Shown piece by piece: positions 47,732 to 60,611 of a stretch of 64,000 bases of DNA; the stretch's first letter is position 1; each line of letters opens with the position of its first letter. Source of the stretch: Adiantum capillus-veneris. Taxonomy: Eukaryota > Streptophyta > Polypodiopsida > Polypodiales > Pteridaceae. The stretch spans positions 97,230,412 to 97,294,411 of the forward strand of contig CM043963.1 of assembly GCA_014529385.2 (NCBI GenBank), read 5' to 3'. The notes beneath the pieces are model-generated. The model was not told where the DNA came from, searched no databases, and saw only the letters and a list, made by a program, of their open reading frames with translations. The translations under genes and the position numbers were made by a program.

Positions 47732-49270
47732 GTTTTAGCGCATTCAGATTGGTTGCAAGCGAGGATGGGCGGGGGTGACCCCTCCCTCTCCCTCCTCACA
47801 TCCCCAATGGATGTCAATGACATCACCAATTGGTTATCTGCTCATGCTCTATAGATAAAACAGTGCATCTCTGCAGTTATCACCCAGTTAGTGTTATGTA
47901 GCACAAAGAGGATGACTTATATGACAAAAATTTATCTATTTGACATAGAATAACAAGCAAGGATATGTAAACTGGTGAAATACAGTGCATGGCACTCATG
48001 TTATCACCCAATATATATCATGTTTATAACTCATGTTTATAGCTATACAGCATGAAATGGCACAGATGCACGTGTTGAATACAATTTAGCAAAAGATATC
48101 ACACAATAGAGCATCAGATAGCACATCTATTTTTAGGAAATGGAAGACAAGCCCGTAGCTACTATATATCACACAAAAGCCATACTATGTAGATAATGGT
48201 AGTAGACAAACCTTTGCTACTACATGGCAAAAAAAACTCACAATAGAGCATTAAATAGCACATCTATTATCATGCAATGGTAAACAAAACCTGGCTACTA
48301 TCTGCACAACAAAAAATCATTTTCATTTGTTCTTTTAAGATGTTCACATGAGTATTTGCATTGTGGTATTCACATCGTAGTGTGATTATATTGTTTGCCC
48401 CTTAAACAAATACACTTTGCTTTTCTTTTGTGAGGAGGTAGGAATGGTAAGTAGCACTTAACACAAGACCCTAAGAGCCAAATCAAGAGTGGCTAAGATC
48501 TATGTTTTTACTTCACATGTGAAATCGGAGTACACAAATTTAATGTGATAACTTATGTAACATAATGATTTTGTGGATGTATGCGGAAAATAACTTGAAT
48601 AGAGTGGGGCCAAGGGCTTCCAATTTGTATATGTTTCAATTTTGGCACTACATTTTGGACTAAAACCCATTGCAACCTTTGCCTAAGGTATAAAAGAAAA
48701 TTTTGTAAGTGTTTGACAAGTTTTGGTGGATAATCAAAGCAAGCATGTTGTTGATTTGAGTACTTGAGTCTACCTTCTTTATTGTCGTGCTTGTATCTCC
48801 CTTGTACAAAGTATTATATAACTAGTATGTGACCCGCGTGTTGCTGCAGCCAAAGAAACATTGCTTCTATTCTTGTAAGGCTATCTTCTCTTCTAAGTGA
48901 AGCACTATCAATACTCTCTTCTTACATTTATATTCTATTCCATTAGAAAGAGTATGGGGTGTAGGAGGGCCTCTTTATTTGCCATGAGCTTATGAAGGTG
49001 ATTAACATTTTGACGAATAGGTGTATGCCATGTGTGCAAGAATGGTGGGTGTGTAAAAGATGTGTAAGAGTGGTCAAAGGATGCACTTTTCCCCCCAAAA
49101 AGGAGGTGGACAATTTTATTATTGTCGGCCTTCCATAACTCCCACATATGATCTCCAATTTGAGCGGAGATCATAAATCTACAATCTATGTGTCAAGCTC
49201 TTTTATAGATATGCTACATGATATGGTTTTACCCGCTAGATTTTAAATTTCATTTTGGGGGAAAACTTAT
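47732..49270. other. no gene recognised
   Basis: AT-rich intergenic sequence. An ORF at 48935-49174 (minus) with MISAQIGDHMWELWKADNNK could be a LINE remnant but shows no diagnostic motif. Confidence 0.4.
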
Positions 49271-49279
49271 AAAAGCTGG

Positions 49280-50050
49280 CTGGTTAAAGTGCTCAAAATG
49301 AAAAAATGGAAGTGTCAGAGATAGCTTTTGATGTGTTCTCCAAGATGGTCCAAATAGTTCCTCAATTGAAGCTACGAAGTGCAAGATGTAGTAGTTTGAG
49401 TCTAAAAGTGGTTTCTAGATCCCCACCGAATTGGACAGTGGTAGATAGATGGTCAGAGTGGATGTGAGTGAATGGGCATGAAGTGGTCCATTTATGGTGC
49501 ATGTCAATCTCTCGGATTGAAAATCGGAGTTCGGATGGCCAAGTTATGAACTATTGAAATTTTTCCATGGTCCGCCGGTCACGTGCCAGTTTGACCGCCT
49601 TGGTAGACATGCAATCAGGTGGTTTTTTTACCTCACCATGTTTGTACAAATAATGTGAATATAGAGCTATCAAGAAGTTACATTGCATCAATCAAAGCTT
49701 GAAGTGCAAAGATGCCGAAGGTTGAAGTGAGTGCAGCTATGAGGAGAATGGTACCAGATGACTTTTGTCCACCTTTGGGCTTGTCATTCGAGGATACATG
49801 GAGGTCAGAGTGCAGAGTTGATGTTGGGAGCAATTGGATGGTTTTTACTATGGATCCATCTAGCAGGTGTGCAGGAAGTGGGAGCAATTCAAAGTGGGGA
49901 CACAAAAAGATTATTTGAAGCTTAATTGAGGTTTTTTTGGTAAAGTTTAAAGAAGGAAAATTTCGGAGGTGCCACGTGGCAGTGGGATGAACCCACATGA
50001 GGTGTGGGCAGTGAAAAACTCACATATGGGATTGTACCCTCCATTATGCA
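49280..50050 (+). mobile_element. diverged family-A-like LTR fragment
   Basis: Shares the ordered blocks GAAGCTACGAAGTGCAAGAT, GTCAGAGTGGATGTGAGTG, a GGCCAAGTTATGAAC block and GTGCCACGTGGCAGTGGG with the plus-strand copy at 20400-21060. Heavily diverged; ends not visible. Confidence 0.4.
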
Positions 50051-50051
50051 T

Positions 50052-50086
<35 letters not shown>

Positions 50087-50466
50087 TGTCAAACTCGCTC
50101 TGGCATGGCACTGTCTTGGTGCTGCGTAGGTGGCATCCGGGCGGCTCTTGGCGGTGATGTCATTCGTCATCAATGGTAGCATTTTGACATTGTTGGCCAC
50201 CACACGCAGTTGTGGGCGGCAGTTCGTTGGTGTTGGGATACAGGCGCTGCGCCTTTGCCTAGGGCCGTGGGGTCGAATGTCCAGTGTCCGACCGTCCAGC
50301 CCACATGTGTACATACCCTTATTCTTTCTATATAAAGAATAAGGAGCTCCTCACTACTAGTTCCAGAGTCTTGCTCCACCCACACACTCTGTACTCTCTC
50401 CTTCTCTCCTTTCCACATGCACACCGCATCGCATACATAGGAATCCGCGTACACGCACTCTTCAGC
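50051..50466 (+). mobile_element. copia-like LTR end with TATA box
   Basis: A TATATAAAG box at about 50328 lies ~130 bp before TTCAGC, followed by TAGTATCAGAGC (50467-50478), an initiator-Met primer site with one change. An ATG at 50497 follows with a short frame (MASRRDGSDG). The 5' limit is unclear; a (GA)n tract opens the interval. Confidence 0.4.
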
Positions 50467-51420
50467 TAGTATCAGAGCTTTGGCAACGTGCACGCAATGG
50501 CTTCCCGACGGGATGGAAGTGATGGAGCTCGGCTATGGCGGCTTGAGCTTGGCGACGGTAGAGATAAGGAATAGGGAACACACCCAGCACACAACACAAT
50601 GCCTCGCTATAGCCCAAGGTATACACAGTGCCCCAATTCACTAGAGTTCACCTTCAAAACTCGACACTACCCGCAAGAAAACCACCGCTTGCACACAACC
50701 ATACGCACACACATCTTGCAATGCACCAGACAGACTCAGTCACTCCACTCCGCTCAATTCACAGCCTTCCACACACACACAGCCTCTCTCTACCTCTCTT
50801 TGCACGACAAACCTCGGGGGGGCACACATGCCTACACACACCGGAAACACACGCACACAACCAGAGAAAAGAATGGGGAAGGGAGAAGGGGGAATGACAC
50901 CCAAAAACAATAGAGAATAGCCTTCTAGCATATGCAACACCATATACAACCCAATACACTGTCTGCATGAACCTCGGCAACAAGACAATTCCTCAAAGCC
51001 TAAACCGGCCAAGGAGCATAATGGCAAAAAGCCCTAAAAAATGAACATATACATCCTTTTATAGGGGTGGGCCTAGGAGACCTAAAACAGAAATAATGGG
51101 TGAGCTCCCATCTCATGCACTTCACTTGTAGCTTCATTTGGAATTCCCTTTGCATTGTCACCACTTGGCACTTTTGATTTTTTTGGTATCTGCATGATGC
51201 ACACCTTTTGACTCCTTGTCCGCTCAATTTGGCCACCCTTGCACTTGCACTTTGGTACTTTGGACTCTTCTTGGATTGGTTCTCTCTCTTCCCTTGCTTG
51301 ACATCTGTGGTGAGTGGGATAGGCCCCCTTGCCCATGCCCCTTGAATCTTTCCAACTCTCTCTCCTCTCTTGCTGTCTACTGGCCATGTGATAAGCCCGT
51401 TGACTGGCCTCGAACTCTCA

Positions 51421-51543
<123 letters not shown>

Positions 51544-51599
51544 CAATGCAGGTTGTCGCAGGACCTCCCCCTTGTCGAGCAATAGCAACATTGCTATTG

Positions 51600-52798
51600 G
51601 GCGGGGGGGGGGGGGGGACTTTTCCTCAAAAAAATTGGCCTCTAAGCGGGCGTGGCGTGGGAACCCCAGTTACCACTGAACGGCCACATCATCATTGTAT
51701 ATCACTAGCACATGGCACCGGCCAAGGCCACGCTGCCACAACCACCACCATGTGCCACTGCAGGCCTGCCTCGCGCCAGGCACAGCGCCCCAATGGGCTG
51801 CCATCGCCAGGGAGCTCACAACAAGCTCACGCCATCCAATTCTTTATAATGGCCTCACAGGCTGGTTTAAATATCCTCCACTCTCTTAAGAGGACTGCAC
51901 ATGTGGGTTATACAGAAGCCACATGGAAGCTCCAGGCTCAAATGGCCTCAATGCCCTCTAAAAAAACTTTATAAAACCCCATTGTTTTGCCCTGCTTTCC
52001 CTAGCTTGTCGATTGTTCATTGGTGATCCATTTGTCGATCCACAAAAAACGGACATAATTTCATCATGTCGACTTGAAGACCCCCTGCTCTAGCCGCACT
52101 TCACAATTCTCTGAGCCCTCGGAACCGAGGCCATAAAAACCAACCAAAGCATCTGCAATCAACTTCGGATAAGTGTACCCAATCTTCCGGCTTCTATATA
52201 TTTTCGCTCCGGGTTGCGTTGGACATGTCGTCAATTCTTGCTAGCTTCGTATGATGCATACCCTGCTCTATAACCTTGTTGAGGCTCAAAAGATGCCAGA
52301 TAGTACACCTCCCCATGTGGTCAGGTGGGCACCAACCTAGCCCCCGACAAAACTTCAATTGGCCATAACTTGCTATCCGTGACTCCTATCTGCAATCTGA
52401 AAAGACAGGTAGGATCCATAAATTGAGCACTACACGTCTATACCTTGTTGTCCACTTGGACCACCTATCCCAAGCTGCCCTGTCCGGCAAGAATCTGCAA
52501 CACACTGAACCTTCAACCTTCAATATCTTGGGCTCCATAGCTCTGTTGGATGAGCCGTCTGGACTTGGTCCTTTAGCACTTCAATCTCTACATTCCTGGA
52601 CCCAAAGACTGCCTCTTGCATCTCCTTCACCTCCTCTCCACCTTAGCCCCTTATAGAGCCCTTCTTGGCCTATAAACCGCATCAGTCATACATCTTTGCT
52701 GCTACCTGTCAGGCCATGATCTTCCTAGCTGCTCCAGCCTTTTGCCATGATTCAGCTAGCCTGCACATATCTTCCCATGCCATCTTCTATGGTCGACA
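51600..52798 (-). mobile_element. family-A-like LTR fragment (3' LTR)
   Basis: On the minus strand TGTCGACCATAG begins at 52798 after a G-rich stretch (CTAGGGGGTTGGCAATG). Blocks at 52380-52620 (minus: GGTGAAGGAGATGCAAG, TGAAGTGCTAAAGGACC, GACGGCTCATCCAACAGAGC) follow family-A order. The far end is uncertain. Confidence 0.5.
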
Positions 52799-53900
52799 CA
52801 ATTTGGTTATACCATCATTGCCAACCCCCTAGTTGAGCATTTACACAAGATCTTTATTCCATTTCTAATCGCAAAACGTGGCACACACTATGAGAAAACC
52901 AAAACCATATATACACAGTTTTATTGCATCCTACTGCCAAACCTTCTAATGGGTTGCCCCACTCTTGCATCATATAACTTCCACCTGGATCAAATACCTA
53001 CCATGGATATCCTTCACACATTTGTAACTGCTCACCACAGTGCCGTACCGCAGCACCTAGATCATCATGTGTGTAGGCTACCCATAGCCCACCTGACACG
53101 AAGCTCCAACACATGTTTGACCTTCCGTCCCAACCAAGTAAAGTGGAGGCCTCGATCACAGACCCCTGCACCTACCAAACCATCCATCACATAACTGTTT
53201 ATACCATCATTTTCATCAACCATAGCTTCCATACCTTTAATGGAAGCAAAGCCGCTGCTTGGGATTCTCCTTTCTCCACCATTGGACATGTCAACTGCAT
53301 TGGAATCTCCACCGTCTTTGGCATCACAACCTCCTCTTTGGCCACACACTCAATTCCAGCATCATCGAGCCCTTCCTCGTCAATCGGCCCTTCAAGGTCG
53401 ATGAATGCCTTTTGCTCTTCAGCTTCAACCTCTTGCTCTTCAATCACCTCTTCTACCGTTGCATCATGCTCCATCACGGAAGAGAGAAACTCGCTCTCTT
53501 TTGCATTCACCTTGAATTCCTCCATAGGCATGGCTGCTCTATCTCTCCTAGAAAAATTATGCACCTGTTGCACCACTATGGCACATTCCACCGCTACTTT
53601 CATCAGCAAAGCCATTAGCATGGCACCACACACCACCTTTACCTACATATCATCACCTATAGGCCTGGACCGCACCACTTGGTCTTCATCAAGCATCTCG
53701 GCTAGCTCTATTCCTTGATCTTCTTGAACATGGGCTACTACCATATCATCAAACACATAAGAGGGCAGCTTTACCTTTACCAGCTTAAGTTTGCCAGACT
53801 CCATCTCTTCGTCATAGGATGTGGAATCATCCGCTCTATTATCCTCGCTTGTCTCCTAGCTACACGAGCTTGTATCTTCATCATCATGGGCATCATATAG
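52799..53900 (-). pseudogene. unrecognised acidic ORF, 3' part, interrupted by a copia element
   Basis: Minus-strand frames 53199-53636 and 53065-53349 encode acidic residues (EEVIEEQEVEAEEQKAF, DLEGPIDEEGLDDAG, IPMQLTCPMVEKGESQ); upstream to 53900 the frame continues with two stops. Together with 58480-59165 it forms one older unit into which copia C1 inserted. It lies directly upstream of the LTR that starts at 52798, so it is probably the internal region of that LTR element. No known domain. Confidence 0.4.
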
Positions 53901-54127
53901 TGTTACCCTATACATGTGGTAGTGATGTGTGTGAACACACTAGGACCGTCGGGGCATTTTTTCCCTCTTTAGGAGGTTTTTTCCCCCGAGCATTGTATAT
54001 ACGCCCATCACTCTACGGCTATCTATCTTTCCATTGCACACTAAGTAATGCACTCTCTATTGTGTGCCTTGAGCTTCCTTCATCTTCTCCAATCTGTGTG
54101 CGTTTCTCTGCAACCCTAATTCCAACA
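53901..54127 (+). mobile_element. 5' LTR of copia element C1 (227 bp)
   Basis: TGTTACCC...TTCCAACA. Nearly identical to the 3' LTR, with about ten differences by eye. Flanking bases TATAG before and TATAC after the element agree at four of five positions. Confidence 0.9.
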
Positions 54128-54129
54128 AT

Positions 54130-54141
54130 TGGTATCAGAGC
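54130..54141 (+). other. primer-binding site of C1 (tRNA-iMet)
   Basis: TGGTATCAGAGC, the canonical plant copia primer site. Confidence 0.9.
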
Positions 54142-54489
54142 AGGTTACGTCCTCCCGGGCTTAGTCGCCAGCTGCTCCAGTACACGCCTGCTAACTTTCT
54201 CCGATTTCAGTGAGCTTTGGTGAGCGTTCGCAGGTTGACCAATATTTCGGGAAAGGTCATAGAGCTTAGTCTGCTCAGATTTTTGATTCGAACTCATTTA
54301 GGCCTCCGTTTCCACTACAGGCAGTACTGCACAGGCTATTTCGTCATTTTGTGCAAATTTATTTTCAGTGCCCTTTTCTGCATAACAGGTGCCTCATAGT
54401 CTTCTACGGTTTGTGCTATATAGCACGTGTTGTTCTCGCTCCGTTTCTCCTATTTTCGGGCAGTTTTCACATGAGGTGCAGCATTTACC

Positions 54490-57400
54490 ATGGCTGACAA
54501 CAACACATATGTGTTCAAGATGTTTGTTGTTGAGGACAGGTTGGATGGGGACAACTACCCTATGTGGGATTATATGATGGAACATGTTCTTTTGTCAAAG
54601 GGCGTTTGGAACATTGTGCAGGGCATTGATGTACGTCCTTGTTCTGAGGATGTAGGCGATGTTGAGGATGTTGCAGGTCTTGCTGCAAGGATTGTTGCCA
54701 TTAGAGTTGTTTTGCCTATGGCACAACAAGCTCGTTGGGATGTAAAGGATGCGCAAGATCATGCATTAATTGCATTGTCTGTGAAGTGCACCATTGTTCC
54801 TCACATCCGTTTAGCAAAATCTGCAAAACAGGCTTGGGATATATTGGCTGGTCTTTATGCAAGTCGCAATGAGGCTAAAATTTCTTTGTTGCATAAAGAG
54901 CTGGAGTCGAAGATTATGCATGAGGAGATGATATGGACACTTTCCTTGCTAGTGTCAAGGATATCAATGAGCAACTTATTTCTGCAGGTGAAGTTATTTC
55001 AGATAGTTCCTTTGTGAGACTGTTCTTGATGCCTTACAAGATTCTTACCAGACTTTTGCTAGTAGTTGGAGACTTATGACCCAAGGAAATCCAGAAGTTG
55101 TCAAGTTTGATGCATTATGCACATTGCTGTTGCAAGAGTCACTTTCCAAAAAAAACGGGACTAGACAGTGTGCAGTTGAACGGGCTTTTATTGCTTCTTA
55201 AAGAAAGGGTGCTAACAGCAATGCAGCCACTTCTTATGGTTCTGCCGCGAGATGCAAAACTTCTGTTCCTAATGCTTCTGCTGGTAGCACTTCGTCTGGC
55301 AATTCTGGTGATAAGGGAAAAAACAAGATGCGTTTCCATTATTGTAAAGCTAATGATCACTTGATCAAGCAGTGTCCTAAGTTGAAGGCCAAAGAGGCTA
55401 AGAAGAAAGAGGGTGGTTCCACTGCAAATGTTGGTTCCTGTACAAATGCAGCCATTGTTGAGTCTTCTATAAAAGGAGACTGTAATGCTGATGTTGATGC
55501 AGAATGGGCTTTTAGCGTAGAGTGCACTTACAATCCTGTTGTCCATGATGCATGCTTGTCCGTTGTTGCAGATTCACATGTGTGGTATTTCGACAGTGGT
55601 GCTACAAAGCACATTACCTCACATCGTGAATTGTTTACCTCTCTCGAGTCTGTCCCTCATGGGAATTCAGTCACTTGTGCCAACAATGCCTCTTATCCGG
55701 TTCACGGAGTTGGAAAGATTGTGCTTACTGCTGCAAATGGCAGTTCCTTCACACTTGTTGATGCACTTTCTGTACCTCGGATCAAGAAGAATCTCTTGTT
55801 TGTATCCACACTTGCTAGAGTTGGACTTGTAGTCAAATTTGTGGATGACAGATGTACATCATGATATCAATTTAGGTGGTGAAATTGTTGCATCTGGTCT
55901 TTTGTGCCGTGGGCTATATAAGCTCACTTTGTATGACAAGTGTGGACAAAATTTTGCAAATGCTGTTGCAGATTCAAGGGCTATTTAAGATGCAAAACTT
56001 TGGCATGCACGTTTTGGTCATCTGAATTTGCCAGTTTGCTGCGTTTGCAGAAATCTAATATGGTTGCTTCTCTGCCGCCTCTTTGAAGCATCAATCAAAC
56101 ATCTCTGTGAAGGCTATATTTTGGGTAAGATGCAACGTTCTAAGTTTTCAAAGGATGGTTCAGTTCAGGCCACATGCAGGTTGCAGCTTGTGCATAGTGA
56201 TGTTTGTGGGCCCATGCAAACTCCGTCCTTGGGCAATTACCTGTACTTTGTGACTTTCATTGATGATTACTCTAGGCATGCATGGGTATTTCCACTTAAA
56301 GCGAAGTCCAAAGTTTTTATGTGCTTCAAACAATTTCTGGCTATCACTGAAAATGTCTCGAAATGTACTATGGGCACCCTCTGTCCCGATCGAGGGGGGA
56401 GTATACGTCTTGTGAATTTAATGCATTTCTGGCTAGTCGTGGGATAAAACACCAATGTATAGTGCCATATACACCTCAGCAAAATGGTGTTGCTGAGAGG
56501 AAAAACAGGTCACTTATGGAAATGGCACGATGTGTGGTCAAAAGTCAAGCTTTGCCGCATTCCTTTTGGCTTGAGGCCATCATGTGTGCCACTTATGTAC
56601 TAAACATGTGTCCTACAAAAGCTTTGCAGTCTATTACTCCATATGAAGCATGGCATGATAGAAAGCCTTCTATTGAGCACATGCGTGTTTTTGGTTGTTT
56701 GGCATATGCTTTGGTGCCTCAAACATAGTGCAAAAAATTGGATGATAAGGCTGTCAAATGCATTTTTGTTGGTTATAGTGCTGAAAGCAAAGGTTACATG
56801 TTATATCATCCGCTAACAAAGCGTATTCTAGTTTCACGAGATGTAGTGTCTGTGGAAGATTCTGTTCAACCTTTGTTGTCATGTACTAGAGACAATAATG
56901 TAAGCTCACAGGACATTTATGACACTTTGTTGCCTCTTTTCAGTGGTGAAAATACGAATGTAATTTCCAATGAGGCAAATGTACAGCCTATGGGGGTGGT
57001 TTCTGAAAATGTTATAGATCAGCCTATTACTGATGCAAATGTATGATGTACTTGATGAGGAAAGGGCTGAAAATGAGCAGGCTAGAGGTATGCCAAAATG
57101 GCTGGTGCACACTTTGCGTGACAGTAAATTGGATGCACCTCTATCTAGTCGTACTCGTTCAGGCTCTTGCCAGGCATCTTATGCATCAAATTGTTACGCT
57201 TTGCCTGTGTCTAGCTTACATGATGTTGAAGAGCCTCTGTCTTTTGATGAAGCACAAAATTCAAAAAATTGGATGGCTGCCATGCAATCAAAATATGATG
57301 GACTTATAGAAAATGACACATGGACTTTATGTGATTCGCCTCCTGGCAAAAAGGCCATTGGTACAAAGTGGGTTTACAAGTTGAAACGCAAGCTGGATGG

Positions 57401-58180
57401 TGAGATCGATCGCCATAAGGCTCGACTTGTTGAAAAGGGTTATGCACAACAAAAAGGCATAGATTATGAAGAGACTTTTGCTCCCACTTGTCCTATGCCT
57501 ACTGTGTGTTTTATATGTGCATTGGCAGCTCATTTTGGTTGGGATGTACATCAATCAGACATTGTTACTGCTTTCTTGAATGGTGATATATTTGAGGAAG
57601 TTTATGTAACGCAGACTCGCGATTTTGTCATAAAAGGACAAGAGGACAAAGTGTGCAGATGTAAGAAGGCTTTGTATGGGTTGAAGCATTCTCCTCGTGC
57701 TTGGTATGAGAAAGTTGACACTCATTTGGTTAAACGAGGCTTTTGTAACAGTCCAATAGAAAGCACATTGTATGTAAAGCATGATGGTGATGTACTTCTC
57801 ATTGTGGTTCTTTATGTGGATGAGTTGTTGATCACTCGACCAAATGAGAGACATATTGCTGAATTTAAGGCTGATTTGAATGCTACTTTCAAGATGAAAG
57901 ATTTGGGGCTGTTGCATCATTACTTGGGTAAACAGTTTAAGCAGTCTGATGATGGTATTGCCTTGTGTCAGAAAAGTTAGATAGAGACATTGCTATGTAA
58001 GTTTGGACTTGAGGATTGCAAACCTATTGCCACTCCCATGGAAACAGGTTTGAAGTTGAGTCTACATGATGCTGGCAATCCTTCTGATGTCACTCTTTAC
58101 CAAACTGTTGATGGGTGCCTCATGAGAAGCTTGAAGCTTTCCACAAAGCTTTGGGCTTACTCCCCTTTGTGGACTGATCA
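54490..58180 (+). pseudogene. copia C1 gag-pol, frameshifted, RNase H deleted
   Basis: The gag starts MADNNTYVFKMF with DGDNYPMWDYMM (54490-55017), then frameshifts. The zinc knuckle is degenerate (FHYCKANDHLIKQC near 55330, first cysteine lost). The protease has WYFDSGATKH near 55590. Integrase: LVHSDVCGPMQTP and FIDDYSRHAWVF (56190-56290), then YTPQQNGVAERKNRS after a frameshift near 56390. RT: WVYKLKRKLDGEIDRHKARL, QSDIVTAFLNGD and LYVDELLI, in which the catalytic YVDD is YVDE (57033-57980). After a TAG the frame resumes with CKPIATPMETG (57990) and then jumps to the pol tail, so most of RNase H is missing. Confidence 0.9.
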
Positions 58181-58252
58181 TGTCCTCAGGGCATGGCACT
58201 TCCCTTTACTCATGTGCCAGCTCTCATTCACCGCATCACTCCAGGGGAGATT

Positions 58253-58479
58253 TGTTACCATATACATGTGGTAGTGATGTGTGTGAACACACTAGGACCG
58301 CCGAGGCATTTTTTCAATCTTTAAGAGGTTTTTTTCCCCGAGCATTGTATATACGCCCATCACTCTAGGGCTATCTATCTTTCCATTGCACACTAAGTAA
58401 TGCACTCTCTATTGTGTGCCTTGAGCTTCCTTCATCTTCTCCAAGCTGTGTGCATTTCTCTGCAACCCTAATTCCAACA
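58253..58479 (+). mobile_element. 3' LTR of copia element C1 (227 bp)
   Basis: TGTTACCA...TTCCAACA, preceded by the purine stretch CCAGGGGAGATT. Same length as the 5' LTR. Confidence 0.9.
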
Positions 58480-59165
58480 TATACCAATTCCGTATCTACA
58501 TCTTCATCTGCATACTACTCCACAAAAGCTTGACCATCATCCTGACTTTGCTCTCTTTCTTCATCAGCTTCTAAACCCTCGGTATCTGCATCTCGATTGC
58601 ATTTTGCTATCTTTTCATGCAAACTTTTCACAAGAACAAGCTTTATCTCTTCAATGCGCACCGAAACCTCCACATTTGCTACCGCTTTTGCATTTTGGCT
58701 GGCCTCATCATGAAGCTTCTCCTCGTTGACAAGCTTGTTCACCCTCGGCACATGCACCTCACAAACCGGAAACCTCCAAGGAACATAACCAATAGTAGGC
58801 CTTACCTTAACAGGTTCTGCACTTCAAACACTTGGAATCACATTTGGTCGGACCAAAGATCACTCTGCTACCTCCGCAATAGGCATATAATCTGCTGGCT
58901 TCAACACTCCCAACTCTAGCTTCCACTTTACCTTTTTGCTCTTTATCTTTTCCAAATAGACCATGTCTTCATATGTATCCGCACCGTCTTCGACATTTTC
59001 GGATGCAAGCCCTCTAACAGTTTTGACAGCTTCAAGTATTGATTGCTTTTGACCCCAGTTGTAAGGTCTCCGACCGCGAGCTAAAAGAACACCATTGTAC
59101 CATGAAACAATCATAATGGAAAAAGTTACTATTTTTAGCAGTTTTCCAAAATCTGTCGATGCCAT
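58480..59165 (-). pseudogene. unrecognised acidic ORF, 5' part
   Basis: Minus-strand ORF 58860-59165 starts MASTDFGKLLKIVTFSIMIV, a hydrophobic, possibly signal-like beginning, followed by GRRPYNWGQKQSILEAVK and LGVLKPADYMPIAEV. ORF 58515-58757 continues with an acidic helix-like part (VRIEEIKLVLVKSLHEKIAK). The sequence resumes at 53900 on the far side of copia C1. No family recognised. Confidence 0.4.
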
Positions 59166-59482
59166 GATGTTTAGAATGTCATAAAGCTTCCAAAAGTGAA
59201 TTAAAATAATTTTTGTGGAAATTTTCCAAATATAGTAAGTTTTTGGTCACCCGACCCATTAGTTTTGACCATCTCGAAAAACTGCACCCGTATCCCAAAT
59301 TTGATAAAAATGCACTTTCGGACGCCGGGGGGCTGCTAAATATGGAAGGTACCCAGGTTAATACACCTTAGTTAGAGCTTAGTATAGAAAGTTCCGACAT
59401 TAAATTTCTGATTTGTATTGCTCGTCTTAGGTTAAAGTTAAATTTTCCTAAAGTTGTGCGGGGAGGCACCGAGACTCGGGGG

Positions 59483-59810
59483 CTGTGTGGGAACTGGCTC
59501 CATGCCACTGCAGACTGAGTTTGGCAGTAAGAGGGCGCCCTCACACACTCACAGGGCTTGTGGGCTACTTTCCATGAAAGAGAGAGAGAGAGAGAGAGAC
59601 TAAGTGAGCTCTTGAGCAGGTTGGGACACTTGGTAAGTATGTAACTAGAGCTGCCATGCATGAAGTGAGTACTCCTCCATATGCATTCAGCTTGTGAGCC
59701 TATTTAAGAGTATGCTCACACACACACACACACATATATGCTCACACACCCACTCAGTACACACAACACACACTTACACACACACCTTGGGAAGGTGTTG
59801 CCGGCACACA
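59483..59810 (+). mobile_element. possible solo LTR
   Basis: TGTGTGGGAACTGG follows a GAGACTCGGGGGC purine tract. A CTATTTAAGAG box lies near 59699, and CA-repeats near 59715-59790. The end GCACACA at about 59810 abuts the target site of C2. Only ends and a TATA-like box support it. Confidence 0.3.
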
Positions 59811-59814
59811 TAGT

Positions 59815-60611
59815 TGTTAAGTATGGAGCCTGATTTATGCTTGTAATTTTCTGTGGTAAAAGCGCACATTTGTAAGGCCCCCATTATGAGGAGAAGCCAT
59901 CGTGCGTGAAGGAAAATCACTCATCGGAAACCAAAATTTTCACAGCCAAAAATCAGGGGCAACTTTAGGGGCCTCAAGGGCGGAAGCCCCCGAGACTTTT
60001 TTTTCCCTCGCCAGAATATTCCTTTTCACCGGAATATTATGGCCGGACGGCGGTCGGAAAGTGGTCGGAAAACAACCGTCAGTTGGTCAGTGGCCGGTAG
60101 TCAATGGCCGGTAGTCCGTGGTTGGAAGTCAATGGCCGGTGGCCGGTGGCCGAATTCAAAAGCGGACTTGTCTTCTCAAGGGCGGCCACACATGGGCGGA
60201 TTGGAGGGTCCGATTTGGACTTATTCACACAAGGGCGGCTACACATGGCTGCCTCTCATGAGAGAGGGCAGCCCTTTTGGCCTATAAAAGGAGGCCATTT
60301 CTACACACATTTCATATAGTGTGTGAAGTTGATGCAACAAGGTGAGTGTGAGGTGGTGAGAGTGAAGCAAGGCGGGAGCTCCATTAAGGGTATAATCCCT
60401 TTGTAAACTACTTCTTGTTTTGAAGTACTAAAGCCATTGAGTGGCTGCTTTCCCGTGGACGTAGCCCACATTGGGTAAACCATGTATATCGTGTGTACTC
60501 ACTCTCTCTCTCTCTCTCTCTCTACTCTATAATCTCGTGTGTGTGAAATTTGTCTCTCTCCATTAATTAATCTACTCAATTATCTATTTAGCTACGTCTT
60601 ATTTCCTAGCA
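59815..60611 (+). mobile_element. 5' LTR of copia element C2 (797 bp)
   Basis: TGTTAAGTATGG...CCTAGCA, near-identical to 61699-62511. Carries TATAAAAGG near 60283 and a GGCCGGTGGCCGGTGGCC minisatellite-like stretch. ATAGT at 59810-59814 is repeated after the 3' LTR. Confidence 0.95.

Noticed and set aside
53113..53718. 201-codon plus-strand ORF
   Set aside because: Antisense shadow of the acidic minus-strand ORF (Ser/Thr-rich complement).
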